This document shows, piece by piece, positions 1 to 10,314 of a DNA stretch of 64,000 nt. Where the stretch lies: contig NZ_LZEX01000001.1 of assembly GCF_001676055.1 (NCBI RefSeq), forward strand, positions 620,001-684,000, given 5' to 3'. The notes under the pieces were generated by a model. That model saw only the letters and a program-made list of their open reading frames with translations. It was not told the origin of the DNA and did not search any database. Position 1 is the first letter of the stretch, and every line of letters starts with the position of its first letter. This DNA is from Morganella psychrotolerans (GTDB lineage: Bacteria > Pseudomonadota > Gammaproteobacteria > Enterobacterales > Enterobacteriaceae). Position numbers and translations under genes: made by a program.

Positions 1-160
1 CCGGTTGATCACCGCCACAAATACTACCCGTTTTGTGTTCTTCCCCACAAAAAACAGTTCATTTCCCGGGCAATCCGCACATCCTTTTGCTCAATGATCA
101 ATTTACAGAAAACTTAATATTCCCTTACGCTTCATCCGGAAATAATAACCGGAGAATAAT

Positions 161-1165
161 ATGAAGAATAAAATAGTTATTGCCTTTACATTTTCACTGC
201 TCTGTTTCAGTTCAGCCTATGCAAAAAATAATCCTGTCCCGGAGAATATCCACTATGACACCATTGTTGAGCAGGCATATCAGAAATTTAAAACGGAGAA
301 AACCGGTACTGTCGCCGATTATATTCCGGCACTGGCAAAATACAGCCCGGATAATTACGCTATCGTTATTGCGACTGTTGACGGGAAAATCTACAGTGCG
401 GGTGATAAAGACGCACTTTTTCCTCTCGAATCCCTGTCTAAAATATTCACACTCGCCCTCGTATTAAATCAGCAGGGCCCACAAACGGTACTGACGAAAT
501 TAGGTGCAAATGCCACAGGGTTGCCGTTTAATTCTGGGCTGGCGATTGAATTGCGACCTGATCGTCCGCAAAATCCGCTGGTTAATGCAGGTGCTATCAG
601 TGCGGTCAGTCTGATTAATGCGCAAAGCCCGGATGACCGCTGGCAACAGATTATGCAAAACATGGAAGCCTATGCCGATAACAGCCTGGTTATCAATGAT
701 GAAGTCTATCGCTCGGAATCAGAAACGAATCAGCACAACCAGGCACTGGCGCGGCTGATGCTCTCTTACGGTATGTTATATGGTGACCCGGATGTGGCGG
801 TTGATCTCTACACCCGCCAGTGCTCTGTCGATGCCACCACCGTTGATCTTGCTAAGATGGGTGCGGTATTTGCCAATCACGGAAAATCGCCATACAGCGG
901 AAAACAGCTTCTGAGTGCTGAAAATACCGGAAAGGTGCTGGCAGAAATGGCTATTGCCGGGTTATATGACGGCTCAGGTGAATGGTTATATCAGGTCGGG
1001 ATCCCGGCAAAAAGTGGTGTTGGCGGTGGTATTCTGGCTGTCGTTCCGGGAAAATATGCAGTAGCCGTGTATTCCCCGCCACTGGATAAAGCCGGGAACA
1101 GTGTCAGAGCACAGGCTGCGATTGGGTTTATTGCACAGGAAACCGGTGCTGATTTATATCAGTAA
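161..1165 (+). CDS. glsA: Periplasmic glutaminase A (334 aa)
   Basis: Serine-dependent glutaminase that hydrolyses L-glutamine to glutamate and ammonia. The fold resembles beta-lactamases, and the catalytic SxxK motif is visible at S91-L-S-K94. The first 21 residues form a signal peptide ending in AYA, so the enzyme should be periplasmic, unlike the cytoplasmic E. coli paralogues. An SD-like GGAG lies upstream of the ATG. The length fits the family (about 305 aa plus signal). It is monocistronic and followed by a palindromic repeat. The alternative, a beta-lactamase-like protein, is unlikely because the conserved NPLVNAGAI segment is typical of glutaminases. Confidence 0.93.
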   Translation: MKNKIVIAFTFSLLCFSSAYAKNNPVPENIHYDTIVEQAYQKFKTEKTGTVADYIPALAKYSPDNYAIVIATVDGKIYSAGDKDALFPLESLSKIFTLALVLNQQGPQTVLTKLGANATGLPFNSGLAIELRPDRPQNPLVNAGAISAVSLINAQSPDDRWQQIMQNMEAYADNSLVINDEVYRSESETNQHNQALARLMLSYGMLYGDPDVAVDLYTRQCSVDATTVDLAKMGAVFANHGKSPYSGKQLLSAENTGKVLAEMAIAGLYDGSGEWLYQVGIPAKSGVGGGILAVVPGKYAVAVYSPPLDKAGNSVRAQAAIGFIAQETGADLYQ

Positions 1166-1217
1166 TCCGTAACCCGCAACGTAAATGGGTCATCCACATT
1201 CCTGCCGATGACCCATG

Positions 1218-1342
1218 TATACCCTTATTCATTCAAACTGCACGTTCGTTGGCCGCGGTCAGCCAGCCGGGTCACATACTTGTGTATGCTCCCAGTCTGT
1301 CTTTCCTTGCCGCCTGCCTGCATCTTGAATGACGTTGGGTAT
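1218..1342. repeat. YPAL/ERIC-like palindromic repeat, copy 1
   Basis: About 125 bp starting TATACCCTTATTCATTCAA and ending near GTTGGGTAT; the termini are roughly complementary. It matches the copy at 1864-1990 in inverted orientation along most of its length. Elements of this form are known as miniature palindromic repeats in Yersinia, Serratia and relatives. The family name is from memory. A short reading frame through it is not considered a gene. Confidence 0.7.
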
Positions 1343-1414
1343 CGTATCTTCTTTAGATTTTATTATTCGCGTAATGCGACTGTTCCGAACTATTTCCTGA
1401 CTATTTCCGACGTA

Positions 1415-1678
1415 TCAGGCATTCAGAGCAATGACTTTTTCAGTCTGATTTTCCTCTGAACTGTACAGCGAATCTAATTCCCGTTTGGCATTAAAAATAA
1501 CTAAACCACTAAATAAAATCATGCCGATTGAAGGGACTGCTCTTTCAATTACACTCATTCCGTCAATTTTAAACCAGAAAGAAAATAACAGCGCCAGCAA
1601 TACCACGGCAGCAACCGCTATCTTCGTGTAAATAGTCACAGCCTGTTGAGCTGTATTTTTCGGTTGTAATTCAAACAT
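1415..1678 (-). CDS. Small two-helix membrane protein (87 aa), unknown
   Basis: Unrecognised. It has two hydrophobic stretches, about residues 17-37 and 46-63, separated by a short polar turn, with a charged C-terminal tail, so it is probably an inner-membrane protein with both ends on one side. It sits between two inverted copies of the same palindromic repeat and has no operon partner. The 185 bp upstream to the right-hand repeat are AT-rich and could hold its promoter. Its reality rests on the coherent hydrophobic pattern and isolated position. Confidence 0.55.
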   Translation of the reverse strand: MFELQPKNTAQQAVTIYTKIAVAAVVLLALLFSFWFKIDGMSVIERAVPSIGMILFSGLVIFNAKRELDSLYSSEENQTEKVIALNA

Positions 1679-1863
1679 AATTTAATACCTGTTTTTGTGG
1701 GGACAGGCTCATTCTGACAGAATAAATGTTAATGGCAAGTTAATATTTGATGATATTTTATCAAGATCACGCAAAGTTGTTGACTTTTTTGCAACAAAAG
1801 AGACGCCAGTCTCAAATATACACGTATCCGGATCACGAAAAATAAGTGTAAATCATTAAGTTA

Positions 1864-1990
1864 TATACCCAACATCATTCAAGATGCAGGCAGGCGGCAA
1901 GTGCAGATAGACGGGGAGCATAGATAAACTATGTGACCTGGCTAGCTGAGCGAAGCCAACGAACCTGCAGTTTGAATGAATAAGGGTATA
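1864..1990. repeat. YPAL/ERIC-like palindromic repeat, copy 2 (inverted)
   Basis: Starts ATACCCAACATCATTCAAG and ends GAATAAGGGTATA. Its reverse complement aligns with 1218-1342. Together the two copies bracket the 87-aa membrane gene. The stretch from 1991 to 2155 after it is AT-rich and shows no gene. Confidence 0.7.
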
Positions 1991-2155
1991 AATAAAAAAC
2001 GCAGCCCGGGAAGATGCATAGCCAAGCATAAAAACGGCGCTATTTTGCCCGTAACAATATTAATAACAACTTCTTTTTTTATTTTCTGTTTATTTGTTAA
2101 ATATCAGGTTTATTTATTACCAAAAATAAAAAAAACAGTGAAAAAAGCAAAAAAA

Positions 2156-2176
2156 AAAGAGTGCAACGCACTCTTT
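2156..2176 (-). terminator. Terminator after the GNAT gene
   Basis: Hairpin AAAGAGTGC-aa-GCACTCTTT; read on the minus strand it is followed by a long T run (the A run at about 2149-2158). It ends the epmC/yfcL/GNAT transcript. Confidence 0.75.
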
Positions 2177-2198
2177 AATATTTATTTATTTTCTGCGA

Positions 2199-2726
2199 TC
2201 AGAAGAAACGGTACACCATTGCGCAGCGGTCGCTGAGCTGTAACCCGTAATCTGCCTCTTTTTGTAAAATGGCTTTCAGTGCAGGTAACCGGGAGACATC
2301 ACACAACTCAAAACCGAGGCGTTCATAATAAGGACGGTTCCAGGCAACCTCACGGAACGTGGTCAGCGTCAGTGCTGAACAACCACGTGCCAGCGCCACA
2401 TTTTTCACCCGCTCAATCAGTTGCCGCCCTAACCCCTGCCCCTGATGTGCGCCGGCTACAGAAAGTTCATCGATATGCAACCCGGCGCCGAGATTGGATA
2501 CCAGGATAAACCCGGCGGGATTATTTTCCCGGTCTGTAACCACCCAGGCATTACCGTTCATGATAAATTTGCCGAATGCCGATTCAGAATGCCCTTCACT
2601 CTGCGCTATCCATTCATAGCCCGCAACACTACTGAACAGTTGCCCGGCAGAAGATTCCGCCGCAGACATCGCCGCAATATCAGCGGAACGGGCCTGGCGG
2701 ATAGTGTACTGTGTTGTCTCTGTCAT
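2199..2726 (-). CDS. GNAT-family N-acetyltransferase (175 aa)
   Basis: Transfers an acetyl group from acetyl-CoA to an unidentified amine. The acetyl-CoA pyrophosphate loop Q95-GQGLG100 is present after a beta strand ending ELSV, and the C-terminal YYERLGFE segment is typical of GNAT folds. Its ATG overlaps the stop of the upstream yfcL gene by 4 bp, so the two are probably translationally coupled. The substrate cannot be deduced; small-molecule detoxification or protein acetylation are both possible. Confidence 0.85.
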   Translation of the reverse strand: MTETTQYTIRQARSADIAAMSAAESSAGQLFSSVAGYEWIAQSEGHSESAFGKFIMNGNAWVVTDRENNPAGFILVSNLGAGLHIDELSVAGAHQGQGLGRQLIERVKNVALARGCSALTLTTFREVAWNRPYYERLGFELCDVSRLPALKAILQKEADYGLQLSDRCAMVYRFF

Positions 2727-3004
2727 TGTTGCGCCTGTGCATCTTTCAGCAAACGCTGCCAGGTATCAAGCACCAGCACCTGATCCGGCGGTGTCAGTTC
2801 ACCGGCTTTAATCGCCTGACGGATGCTCATCTCTACTTTATCGTGCAGCGCCTCAACAGTGTGCTCCCCGCTTTGTTCCAGCTCAGCTACCGCCAGGGTC
2901 AGATGCCCCTGCAAATAACCTCCTGCAAACAACTCGTCATCAGTGGCATGTTCAACCATGTCATCAATCTGAGCGAGGATACGTGTTTCATAATCCGCAA
3001 GCAT
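2723..3004 (-). CDS. yfcL: YfcL family protein (93 aa)
   Basis: Small acidic protein matching the YfcL family in length and sequence character (starts MLADYETRIL). Function is unknown. In E. coli yfcL lies next to epmC (yfcM), and the same order is kept here. It is predicted cytoplasmic, mostly helical, with no catalytic motif. Confidence 0.8.
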   Translation of the reverse strand: MLADYETRILAQIDDMVEHATDDELFAGGYLQGHLTLAVAELEQSGEHTVEALHDKVEMSIRQAIKAGELTPPDQVLVLDTWQRLLKDAQAQQ

Positions 3005-3044
3005 GTTTATTCCTTAGAGTTCAGTCGTCCGCAACATCAGTTTG

Positions 3045-3596
3045 TCAGGCAAACGGATCTTCCGGCCATGGAAATTGGTCCGCAGTCAGCGGTGGCGTAT
3101 TGTAAAACGATTGCAGGGCATTAATAAACCGCGCGGCTCGTGGGGGTAATGAATTCTGTGCAAGATATTCCATCACCTGCCCGTGAACAATTCGCTTGAA
3201 CTTGACGCGATCAGGCTCGAAATTGCCGTCAAGATTGTCACAACTGACGTTAAACGGATAATCCGCGGCCTGACAAAACAGCCAGTCAAGTGCCTGCGGT
3301 TTTATTTCCACGACCTCAAATTCTGATTGTGTTTTTGCATCGCGCCCGTCCGGACAGTACCAATATCCGAAATCTACCTGTGTCCTGCGCTCCTTACCGG
3401 CAATACACCAGTGGGAAATCTCATGAATTCCGCTGGCATAAAAACCGTGTGCAAACACTATCCGGTTGTACGGTACTTCATCGTCAGCCGGCAGATAGAT
3501 AGGTTCCTCGTCGCCTTTAACCAGGCGGGTATTGAAATCAGCTGAAAACTCGCCGTCAAAAACGTCAATTAATTGCTGAAAATGATGTTTACTCAT
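3045..3596 (-). CDS. epmC: Elongation factor P hydroxylase EpmC (183 aa)
   Basis: Hydroxylates the beta-lysylated lysine of EF-P, the last step of the EpmA/EpmB/EpmC modification. A metal-binding HExxH motif is visible at H58-EIS-H62, in a GIHEISHW context typical of the family. Length matches E. coli EpmC. It is followed by yfcL and preceded by yfcA on the same strand, as in E. coli. Confidence 0.9.
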   Translation of the reverse strand: MSKHHFQQLIDVFDGEFSADFNTRLVKGDEEPIYLPADDEVPYNRIVFAHGFYASGIHEISHWCIAGKERRTQVDFGYWYCPDGRDAKTQSEFEVVEIKPQALDWLFCQAADYPFNVSCDNLDGNFEPDRVKFKRIVHGQVMEYLAQNSLPPRAARFINALQSFYNTPPLTADQFPWPEDPFA

Positions 3597-3618
3597 TGAT
3601 TATATGAACCACTAAAAA

Positions 3619-4422
3619 TTAATGAAAAAGCTGAGACAGCCACGTACTGATAGTATCGCCGTGATTGTCATAAAGCAGTTTGATACTCATCAGAAAAGAG
3701 ACAGTTACCAGCATAGGACGAATAAGTTTTTGTCCCCGGCTCAGTACCATACGCGCACCAAGACGTGCACCAATAAGCTGTCCGCCCAGCATGGTGAAAC
3801 CCAGCAGCCAGATAACATGTCCACTGAAAATAAAGAATGAGAGCGAACCGACATTTGATGCAAAATTGAGGACTTTGGCGTGCGCCGTGGCTTTTGCCAG
3901 GTTAAACCCCGCCAGCGTGACATACGCCAGTGCATAAAATGACCCGGCTCCGGGACCAAATACCCCGTCATAGAAACCCAGCCCGATACCCGCAGTACAG
4001 CCGAAAGCCAGCGGCATAAGGCGCTGTTTCTGATCTGCGGCACCAATTGAAGGCGTCAGCAGGAAATAGAGACCAATGGCAATAACCAGCAGAGGTAATA
4101 ACTGGCGCAGATATTCAGGGTTCACAAACTGGACCAGCCCGGAGCCAATCACCGCACCAATCAGTGTCATGATTATCGGTATCCGCTGCCCGGCGAGATC
4201 CACCGCCTTACGGCGGATAAAGTAAAAACTGGCAGAAAATGAGCCGCCGACTGCCTGAAGTTTGTTGGTCGCCAACGCCTGTACAGGCGGAATGCCGACA
4301 GCCAGCAGAGCCGGTATGGTCAGTAATCCCCCGCCCCCGGCAATTGCATCAATAAACCCGGCTATCAGTGCAACAAAAAACAGTAATACATAGATTTCAA
4401 CCCCGAACTGAAACCATTCCAT
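3619..4422 (-). CDS. yfcA: TSUP-family membrane transporter YfcA (267 aa)
   Basis: Integral inner-membrane protein of the TauE/SafE (TSUP) family with about eight hydrophobic segments and the characteristic N-terminal glycine-rich GFIDAIAGGGG loop; a second GFYDGVFGPGAG loop marks the second repeat half. Family members move sulfur-containing or organic anions; the substrate of YfcA is not established. It lies between aroC and epmC on the minus strand; mepA, which separates yfcA and aroC in E. coli, is absent. Confidence 0.88.
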   Translation of the reverse strand: MEWFQFGVEIYVLLFFVALIAGFIDAIAGGGGLLTIPALLAVGIPPVQALATNKLQAVGGSFSASFYFIRRKAVDLAGQRIPIIMTLIGAVIGSGLVQFVNPEYLRQLLPLLVIAIGLYFLLTPSIGAADQKQRLMPLAFGCTAGIGLGFYDGVFGPGAGSFYALAYVTLAGFNLAKATAHAKVLNFASNVGSLSFFIFSGHVIWLLGFTMLGGQLIGARLGARMVLSRGQKLIRPMLVTVSFLMSIKLLYDNHGDTISTWLSQLFH

Positions 4423-4477
4423 TTTATACCTGCCAATAAAAATCCCGGGTGAAGATCCGGGATAACAACACGTTATA

Positions 4478-5566
4478 TCATGACCAGGCCGGTAACGGCG
4501 GGGTTACATCCGCACATTGTCCGCGATGACGCAAAAGGTGATCAAGCAGCACAATCGCTGTCATCGCTTCCGCAATCGGCACAGCACGTATTCCGACACA
4601 AGGGTCATGACGCCCTTTGGTGATCATAGTCACCTCTTCACCCTGCCGGTTCAGCGTATTACCGGGAACAGTAATCGATGATGTCGGTTTCAGGGCAATA
4701 TGTGCGATGATTGGCTGGCCACTGCTGATGCCGCCGAGAATACCGCCTGCATGATTGCTGGTAAATCCGGATTGATAAATCTCATCCCGGTTTTCACTGC
4801 CTTTAAGGTTAACCACACCGAAACCGTCTCCGATTTCGACACCTTTTACCGCATTGATGCTCATCAGCGCATGCGCCAAATCTGCATCCAGACGATCAAA
4901 GACCGGTTCCCCAAGACCTGCGGGAACATGCTCTGCCACAACGGTCACTTTCGCGCCGACAGAATCCCCTTCTTTTTTCAGGCCGCGCAGTAATTCATCC
5001 AGCGCATCTAACTGACGTTCATCCGGACAGAAAAACGGATTTTGCTCTGCCAGTGACCAGTCGCGGATATCACATTTGATATGCCCCATCTGAGTCAGGC
5101 AGCCACGGACAACCACACCGAATTTCTCATTCAGGTATTTTTTGGCAATCGCCCCCGCCGCCACACGCATTGCCGTTTCACGGGCTGATGAACGTCCGCC
5201 GCCGCGATAATCGCGAAAGCCGTATTTTTGTTCATACGTGTAATCGGCATGTCCCGGACGGAAAAGATCTTTGATTTCCCCGTAATCCTGCGAGCGCTGA
5301 TCGGTATTTTCAATCAGCAGCCCGATACTGGTGCCGGTCGTCTTTCCTTCAAATACACCTGAAAGAATTCTGACCTGATCCGGCTCACGGCGCTGCGTGG
5401 TATAGCGCGACGTTCCCGGGCGGCGGCGATCGAGGTCAGTCTGTAAATCTGCCTCAGTCAGTGCCAGTCCCGGCGGAACACCGTCGACAATGCAGCCCAG
5501 CGCAGGGCCATGTGATTCACCAAAGGTCGTTACGCGAAAAAGTTCTCCGATGCTGTTTCCGGCCAT
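4478..5566 (-). CDS. aroC: Chorismate synthase (362 aa)
   Basis: Converts 5-enolpyruvylshikimate-3-phosphate to chorismate using reduced FMN, the final common step of aromatic biosynthesis. Signature segments [14 protein letters not shown] near the N-terminus, [12 protein letters not shown] and [11 protein letters not shown] are all present. Full length for the family. It lies just downstream of prmB on the same strand, the conserved enterobacterial arrangement. Confidence 0.97.
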   Translation of the reverse strand: MAGNSIGELFRVTTFGESHGPALGCIVDGVPPGLALTEADLQTDLDRRRPGTSRYTTQRREPDQVRILSGVFEGKTTGTSIGLLIENTDQRSQDYGEIKDLFRPGHADYTYEQKYGFRDYRGGGRSSARETAMRVAAGAIAKKYLNEKFGVVVRGCLTQMGHIKCDIRDWSLAEQNPFFCPDERQLDALDELLRGLKKEGDSVGAKVTVVAEHVPAGLGEPVFDRLDADLAHALMSINAVKGVEIGDGFGVVNLKGSENRDEIYQSGFTSNHAGGILGGISSGQPIIAHIALKPTSSITVPGNTLNRQGEEVTMITKGRHDPCVGIRAVPIAEAMTAIVLLDHLLRHRGQCADVTPPLPAWS

Positions 5567-5645
5567 CCTGTTTTCCTGTCTCTGAATGTGTGCAAGTGAA
5601 TGGTTTTAACCTATTTTTATCTTTCTATTCCTACATGAGGATTGT

Positions 5646-6575
5646 CTATTTGAAAAGCTTAAATGCGTCATGATGTTCTGTTAATTGATCACGAGTTAAC
5701 ATAAATACGCCATCGCCGCCGTTATCGAAAGAGAGCCAGATGAACGGCACCTGCGGAAACTCATCAATCAGATGAACCTGACTGTTACCGACTTCACAAA
5801 TCAGCACTGCGTCCTCAGACATAAAATCCGGGGCATTCGCAAGGATCCGGCGCACCAGTTTCAGCCCGTCACTGCCCGCAGCCAGCGCCAGTTCAGGCTC
5901 TACCCGGAATTCATCCGGCAGGTCACTCATATCTTCCGCATCCACATACGGCGGATTAGTCACAATAAGGTCATATTTCACTGCCGGCAGATTATTAAAC
6001 AGGTCGGAACGTATCGGCACCACGCGATGAGATAATCCGTGATTTTCAATGTTCATTTCTGTGACATCCAGCACATCAGTTGAAATGTCTGCGGCATCCA
6101 CTTCTGCATCCGGGAATTCATACGCACAGGCGATAGCGATACAACCGCTGCCGGTACAGAGATCCAAAATCGTGTCCGGCTCGGCATCAAGCAGGCCGGA
6201 AAAATGGTTGTTAATCAGCTCACCAATCGGTGAACGGGGAATAAGTACACGCTCATCCACATAAAATTCATGACCGCAAAACCAGGAACGGTTGGTCAGA
6301 TAAGGTACCGGAACGCGCTCTGTGATACGGCGCAGCACCCGCTCAACAATACGCTGGCGCTCAGATGATGTCAGCCGGGACTGATAAAGTTCCGCAGGCA
6401 GGTCAAGGGGCAGAAAGAGTGTCGGCAGCGCCAGCTGGAGGGCTTCATCCCAGGCATTATCCGTTCCGTGTCCATACCAGATATTTGCAGCATTAAAGCG
6501 GCTCATCGCCCAGCGCAGCATGTCCTGTAGCGTGTGAAGCTCGGCAACGGCTTCATCAACGTAAATTTTATCCAA
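5646..6575 (-). CDS. prmB: Ribosomal protein L3 N5-glutamine methyltransferase (309 aa, TTG start)
   Basis: SAM-dependent methylase that modifies a glutamine of ribosomal protein L3. It has the SAM-binding [13 protein letters not shown] segment and the NPPY catalytic motif (TNPPYVD). A TTG start at 6575 is chosen because the protein then begins [10 protein letters not shown], matching the family N-terminus, and a GGAGG lies just upstream. An in-frame extension to 6668 is open but unlikely to be translated. Confidence 0.93.
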   Translation of the reverse strand: MDKIYVDEAVAELHTLQDMLRWAMSRFNAANIWYGHGTDNAWDEALQLALPTLFLPLDLPAELYQSRLTSSERQRIVERVLRRITERVPVPYLTNRSWFCGHEFYVDERVLIPRSPIGELINNHFSGLLDAEPDTILDLCTGSGCIAIACAYEFPDAEVDAADISTDVLDVTEMNIENHGLSHRVVPIRSDLFNNLPAVKYDLIVTNPPYVDAEDMSDLPDEFRVEPELALAAGSDGLKLVRRILANAPDFMSEDAVLICEVGNSQVHLIDEFPQVPFIWLSFDNGGDGVFMLTRDQLTEHHDAFKLFK

Positions 6576-6775
6576 AAGTGCCTCCGGCGGGGTAAACCAA
6601 AATAAGATATCTGATGGCATAGTTTGCCACGAAGTCGCCGCTAAATCAGCATATCTTGCGCAATACACACGAATTTTTCTCCCTGATCCTCCGTCATTAC
6701 GTGAGCGGTAAGGATGACGTCAACATCACTAAAGAAATCGGTTACACTATCGAAAATTATTTCTGATGGGATGTT

Positions 6776-7321
6776 ATGAAAAAGAAGCCGCCTTTAACCG
6801 ATGATGACCTGCTGCTGTTTAAGGAAGCCATCAGCGGTACGCGAAAAATCAAACAGGATAATGTGGTGCATCCGAAACCACGGGCCAATGTAACCAAAAT
6901 CGCCCCGGAGCGGCTGTTGCAGGATCAGATTGACGCCAGTTTTTATTTTTCGGATGAATACCGCCCGAATCTGGATATGGATGGCCCGACCCGCTATCTG
7001 CGCGAAAATGCCAGTCCGTATGAACTAAAAAAACTGCGCAGGGGTGATTATGTACCGGAATTGTTTCTTGATTTACACGGCTTAACACAACTTCAGGCCA
7101 AGCAGGAAATAGGTGCGCTGGTCGCGGCTGCCCGCCGTGAAAATACTTATTGTGTCTGTATCATGCACGGGCACGGTAAACATGTGCTGAAACAACAGAC
7201 ACCGCTGTGGCTGGCACAGCACCCGGATGTCATTGCATTTTACCAGGCACCAAAAGAATGGGGCGGCACGGCAGCATTACTGCTGCTTATCGAAATTGAC
7301 GAAACCGCCCGGCGTGAGTAA
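6776..7321 (+). CDS. smrB: Ribosome rescue factor SmrB (181 aa)
   Basis: Smr-domain endonuclease that cleaves mRNA in collided ribosomes to trigger rescue. The C-terminal Smr domain carries DLHG (FLDLHGL) and HGHGKH motifs, both required in the family. It is transcribed divergently from prmB and convergently with sixA, whose stop is directly adjacent. Length agrees with E. coli SmrB (YfcN). Confidence 0.92.
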   Translation: MKKKPPLTDDDLLLFKEAISGTRKIKQDNVVHPKPRANVTKIAPERLLQDQIDASFYFSDEYRPNLDMDGPTRYLRENASPYELKKLRRGDYVPELFLDLHGLTQLQAKQEIGALVAAARRENTYCVCIMHGHGKHVLKQQTPLWLAQHPDVIAFYQAPKEWGGTAALLLLIEIDETARRE

Positions 7322-7789
7322 TCAGGTTAACTGACCGGGAGCGCGGTGCCAGCACAACGTACCGCAACCGTCAGTCAGTTCAATACAGGCAACAGAGGAT
7401 GTCGCAAACATCGGTGCGGTTTCCTGCGGGCACAATGCAGCTACCAGATACCCCACCAGCGGCAGATGAGAAACAACCAGTACACCCCGGCGCCCTTCCT
7501 CCGCCAGTACCTGTATGTAGGACGCGATCATCTGAGCATCACCCGATGGCGTCAGACCCGGCATTACCTCATCCGTTGGCGGTAAACTGAGGTCATGGCG
7601 GATTTCGGTCAGTGTCTGTTCTGCCCTCAGATAAGGGCTGACCAGCACAGTATCAGTTTGCAGATGTTGCGTGGCAAGCCACTGTGCCATATTGCGGGAC
7701 TCTGTAATTCCCTTTTCAGTTAAGGGCCGGACTGAATCACTGGCTGCGGCTAAAGCTGCATCACCATGTCGCATAATCAAAACTTGCAT
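7322..7789 (-). CDS. sixA: Phosphohistidine phosphatase SixA (155 aa)
   Basis: Histidine-phosphatase superfamily enzyme; in E. coli it dephosphorylates phosphocarriers of the nitrogen PTS. The RHG signature is seen at the N-terminus (IMRHGDA), and the second catalytic histidine lies in VSHLPLVGYL. It sits between smrB and fadJ as in E. coli. The 344 bp between sixA and fadJ hold no gene, only AT-rich sequence and a short tandem repeat. Confidence 0.92.
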   Translation of the reverse strand: MQVLIMRHGDAALAAASDSVRPLTEKGITESRNMAQWLATQHLQTDTVLVSPYLRAEQTLTEIRHDLSLPPTDEVMPGLTPSGDAQMIASYIQVLAEEGRRGVLVVSHLPLVGYLVAALCPQETAPMFATSSVACIELTDGCGTLCWHRAPGQLT

Positions 7790-8089
7790 ACGTCACCGTC
7801 TGAACAGGACGGATACGATCGTTTCTGAGTTCACGGACCGCATCACGTCAAAGAATGAACTGCTTAACATTATCGTTATCTTCGTTATTACTGCTGCCCC
7901 GTTTAGGGTGCAAAAGCATTCTGCCTTAAATTAACTGTAATTAAAATGATTCAGCACAGAGATAAACCCGAATTCTGCGCGGATCCTGCTCAGTAAAATA
8001 AAATCAGTATCCGGTATTTTTGTCTGTGCTCAGGGCATTGCGCCGCCCTGAACACACAAGAAAAGAGCACAATAATTTGTTATCCGGAT

Positions 8090-8140
8090 ACTGTTTTTGT
8101 CTGAGGACCGTTTTTATCTGAGAACTGTTTTTATCAGAAA
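8090..8140. repeat. Three 17-bp imperfect tandem repeats at the fadJ 3' end
   Basis: Three consecutive 17-bp units of the form ACYGTTTTTRTCTGAGA (8090-8106, 8107-8123, 8124-8140); the last overlaps the end of fadJ. Read on the minus strand, TCAGATAAAAACGG repeats follow the gene end. No clear terminator hairpin is seen there, so the repeats may affect transcript end stability. Confidence 0.6.
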
Positions 8141-10299
8141 AAACGTAAATTATTTTCTGCCCGCCGCATCAGGGCCTCACAAGGGGTAAAGCGCTCACCA
8201 TACAGGGCAGCCAGCGCCGTCAGTTTTTCCGCCACAACCTGTGGTGATAATGTGTCCATATAATAAAACGGCCCTCCCAGGAACGGCGGGAAGCCGATAC
8301 CGAATACCGCGCCGATATCCCCGTCCGCTGGTGAGCGGATAATTTGTTCATCCAGCACTCTGACCGCTTCATTGAGCATCATCATCACACAGCGCTCTGC
8401 GATCGCCTGTGCAGTAAGATCTCCTTGTGCAGGCGAACCCAGTAAATGATAAATCTGCTTATCTGCTTTACGGGGTACTTTTCGCCCGAACCGGCGCCAT
8501 AACGGGAGTGGTGAATAATCATAAAATCCCCGTCTGTTTTTCTTACCGAGCCGGTTATCCTGAAAAATTGCCTGTAATTGAGCCGGTAAGGCAAAACGAT
8601 CACCGAATTCTGCTTCCAGCACCGGCATAATTTTTGTCCCGACATCAATACCGACTTCATCCAGTAACGCAACAGGCCCCAGCGGAAAACCGAAATCTGT
8701 CAGTGCATTATCAATTTTCTCCACCGGCTCCCCCTCAATAAGGCAACGCAGTGCCTCTGTAATATAGGGGGCAAGAATGCGGTTAACATAAAACCCAGCT
8801 TTATCACTAACAACAATAGCTGTTTTTCCCTGTCTGCGGGCCAGTTTCAGTGTTGTTGCCAACGTAACAGCATCTGTTCCCGCATGCGGAATAATTTCCG
8901 CCAGCGGCATTTTTTCCACCGGGCTGAAATAGTGCAGCCCGATAATTTTCTCCGGACGCAGTGCATTTGCGGCAATATCACGCACAGGCAGCGATGATGT
9001 GTTCGTGGCAAAAATAGTCTCCGCAGGTGTGACGGACTGAACTTCAGCAACCATCTGTTGTTTCAGTGCCAGAGATTCAAAAACAGCCTCCGTGATAAAA
9101 TCAATGCGGTGAAAACCCCGGTAATCCGTTGTGCCGGTCATACCGCCCATCAGTTGTGTCCGTTCACGCGAAGAGAGCCGACGTTGCTTTACCTGCTTGC
9201 TCAGGTACTGCCAGAAAAAAGCCAGCGCTTTACTGACTCCATCCTGTGAAATATCTTTGATTCTGACCGGCAGCCCGGCACGCTGACGGGTGACCGCTGC
9301 GATCCCAGATCCCATCAGCCCGCCGCCCAGAACAGCAACATGATGTAATTCTGCCGGTTTTGCATCACCTGCTCCGTCTTTTTTCAGTGCTGATGACGCA
9401 AAGAAAATATGTCGCAGCGCACCTGCCTCCGCCGTTACCGCCAATTTACCGAATGCGGCTGATTCAGCCTTAAATCCTGCCTGCCGCCCTTTATCCAGAC
9501 CGCACTGCACAACATCAATAATCTGTTCCGCCGCCGGATAGTGCCCGTGGGTCAGTCGCTGTGCTTTTTTACGGGTTATGCGCAGAAGAATATGGCGGAC
9601 TCCCTTCATCCGCTGAATTTTCAGCCACAACGATTGCGGAGCCCGCCGTGCGGGATGAGCAGATAACGCCCTTGCGGCAGCCGTTTCCAGTAAAATATCT
9701 TCAGGAACAATGTCATCCGCAAGCCGCAGCTTAAATGCCTGTTTTGCACGTAACTGCCGCCCGGTCAGCATCATGTCCAGTGCCGTTATCAGCCCGGTCA
9801 GCCCCGGCAACCGTTGTGTTCCGCCGGAGCCCGGCAACAGCCCTAACTGTACTTCCGGCAGACCAAGCCGGGTTTTATCACTGTCCGTCACAATCCGGCT
9901 GTGGCAGGCCATTGCCAACTCCAGCCCGCCACCGAGACAACTCCCGTGGATAGCGGCAATGATCGGCAGAGGATAATTTTCTATCAGATTAAATAATTGC
10001 TGACCTGCGGCAGACAGCGCCTGTGCCTGCGCGGCATCCTGACACGAAGCAATCATGTTAATATCTGCTCCGGCAATAAAATTACCGGGCTTTCCGGAAA
10101 TAATGACCATTCCGCGCAGTCCGGAGATCTGTCGTGCTTCACGTAAAATGGCTTCAAACTGAGCGGCAAACTCAGCTTTCAGGGTATTTACCTTTTCACC
10201 CGGCACACTCATGGTGATCACTGCGACATTATCCGGACGAATAGTCAGACGAAAAGCAGAGAATGTGTCATCAGAATGTGTTTTATCATAATCAGTCAT
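8134..10299 (-). CDS. fadJ: Fatty acid oxidation complex subunit alpha FadJ (721 aa)
   Basis: Multifunctional enzyme of the FadIJ complex: N-terminal enoyl-CoA hydratase/isomerase (residues about 15-200, with [11 protein letters not shown] oxyanion segment and [19 protein letters not shown]) and C-terminal 3-hydroxyacyl-CoA dehydrogenase with a Rossmann [10 protein letters not shown] motif near residue 325 and NTSSLPV. It acts in the cytoplasm on acyl-CoA, mainly linked to anaerobic beta-oxidation in E. coli. Translated just after fadI (15-bp gap) in one operon. Confidence 0.96.
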   Translation of the reverse strand: MTDYDKTHSDDTFSAFRLTIRPDNVAVITMSVPGEKVNTLKAEFAAQFEAILREARQISGLRGMVIISGKPGNFIAGADINMIASCQDAAQAQALSAAGQQLFNLIENYPLPIIAAIHGSCLGGGLELAMACHSRIVTDSDKTRLGLPEVQLGLLPGSGGTQRLPGLTGLITALDMMLTGRQLRAKQAFKLRLADDIVPEDILLETAAARALSAHPARRAPQSLWLKIQRMKGVRHILLRITRKKAQRLTHGHYPAAEQIIDVVQCGLDKGRQAGFKAESAAFGKLAVTAEAGALRHIFFASSALKKDGAGDAKPAELHHVAVLGGGLMGSGIAAVTRQRAGLPVRIKDISQDGVSKALAFFWQYLSKQVKQRRLSSRERTQLMGGMTGTTDYRGFHRIDFITEAVFESLALKQQMVAEVQSVTPAETIFATNTSSLPVRDIAANALRPEKIIGLHYFSPVEKMPLAEIIPHAGTDAVTLATTLKLARRQGKTAIVVSDKAGFYVNRILAPYITEALRCLIEGEPVEKIDNALTDFGFPLGPVALLDEVGIDVGTKIMPVLEAEFGDRFALPAQLQAIFQDNRLGKKNRRGFYDYSPLPLWRRFGRKVPRKADKQIYHLLGSPAQGDLTAQAIAERCVMMMLNEAVRVLDEQIIRSPADGDIGAVFGIGFPPFLGGPFYYMDTLSPQVVAEKLTALAALYGERFTPCEALMRRAENNLRFF

Positions 10300-10314
10300 T
10301 ACTATTCCCTCCGC

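Noticed and set aside
1208-1459. 83-codon plus-strand frame near glsA
   Set aside because: It lies in the palindromic repeat and has no start signal or coding character.
1976-2236. 86-codon plus-strand frame
   Set aside because: Starts in the second repeat, has low-complexity Lys codons from A runs and crosses the GNAT terminator.
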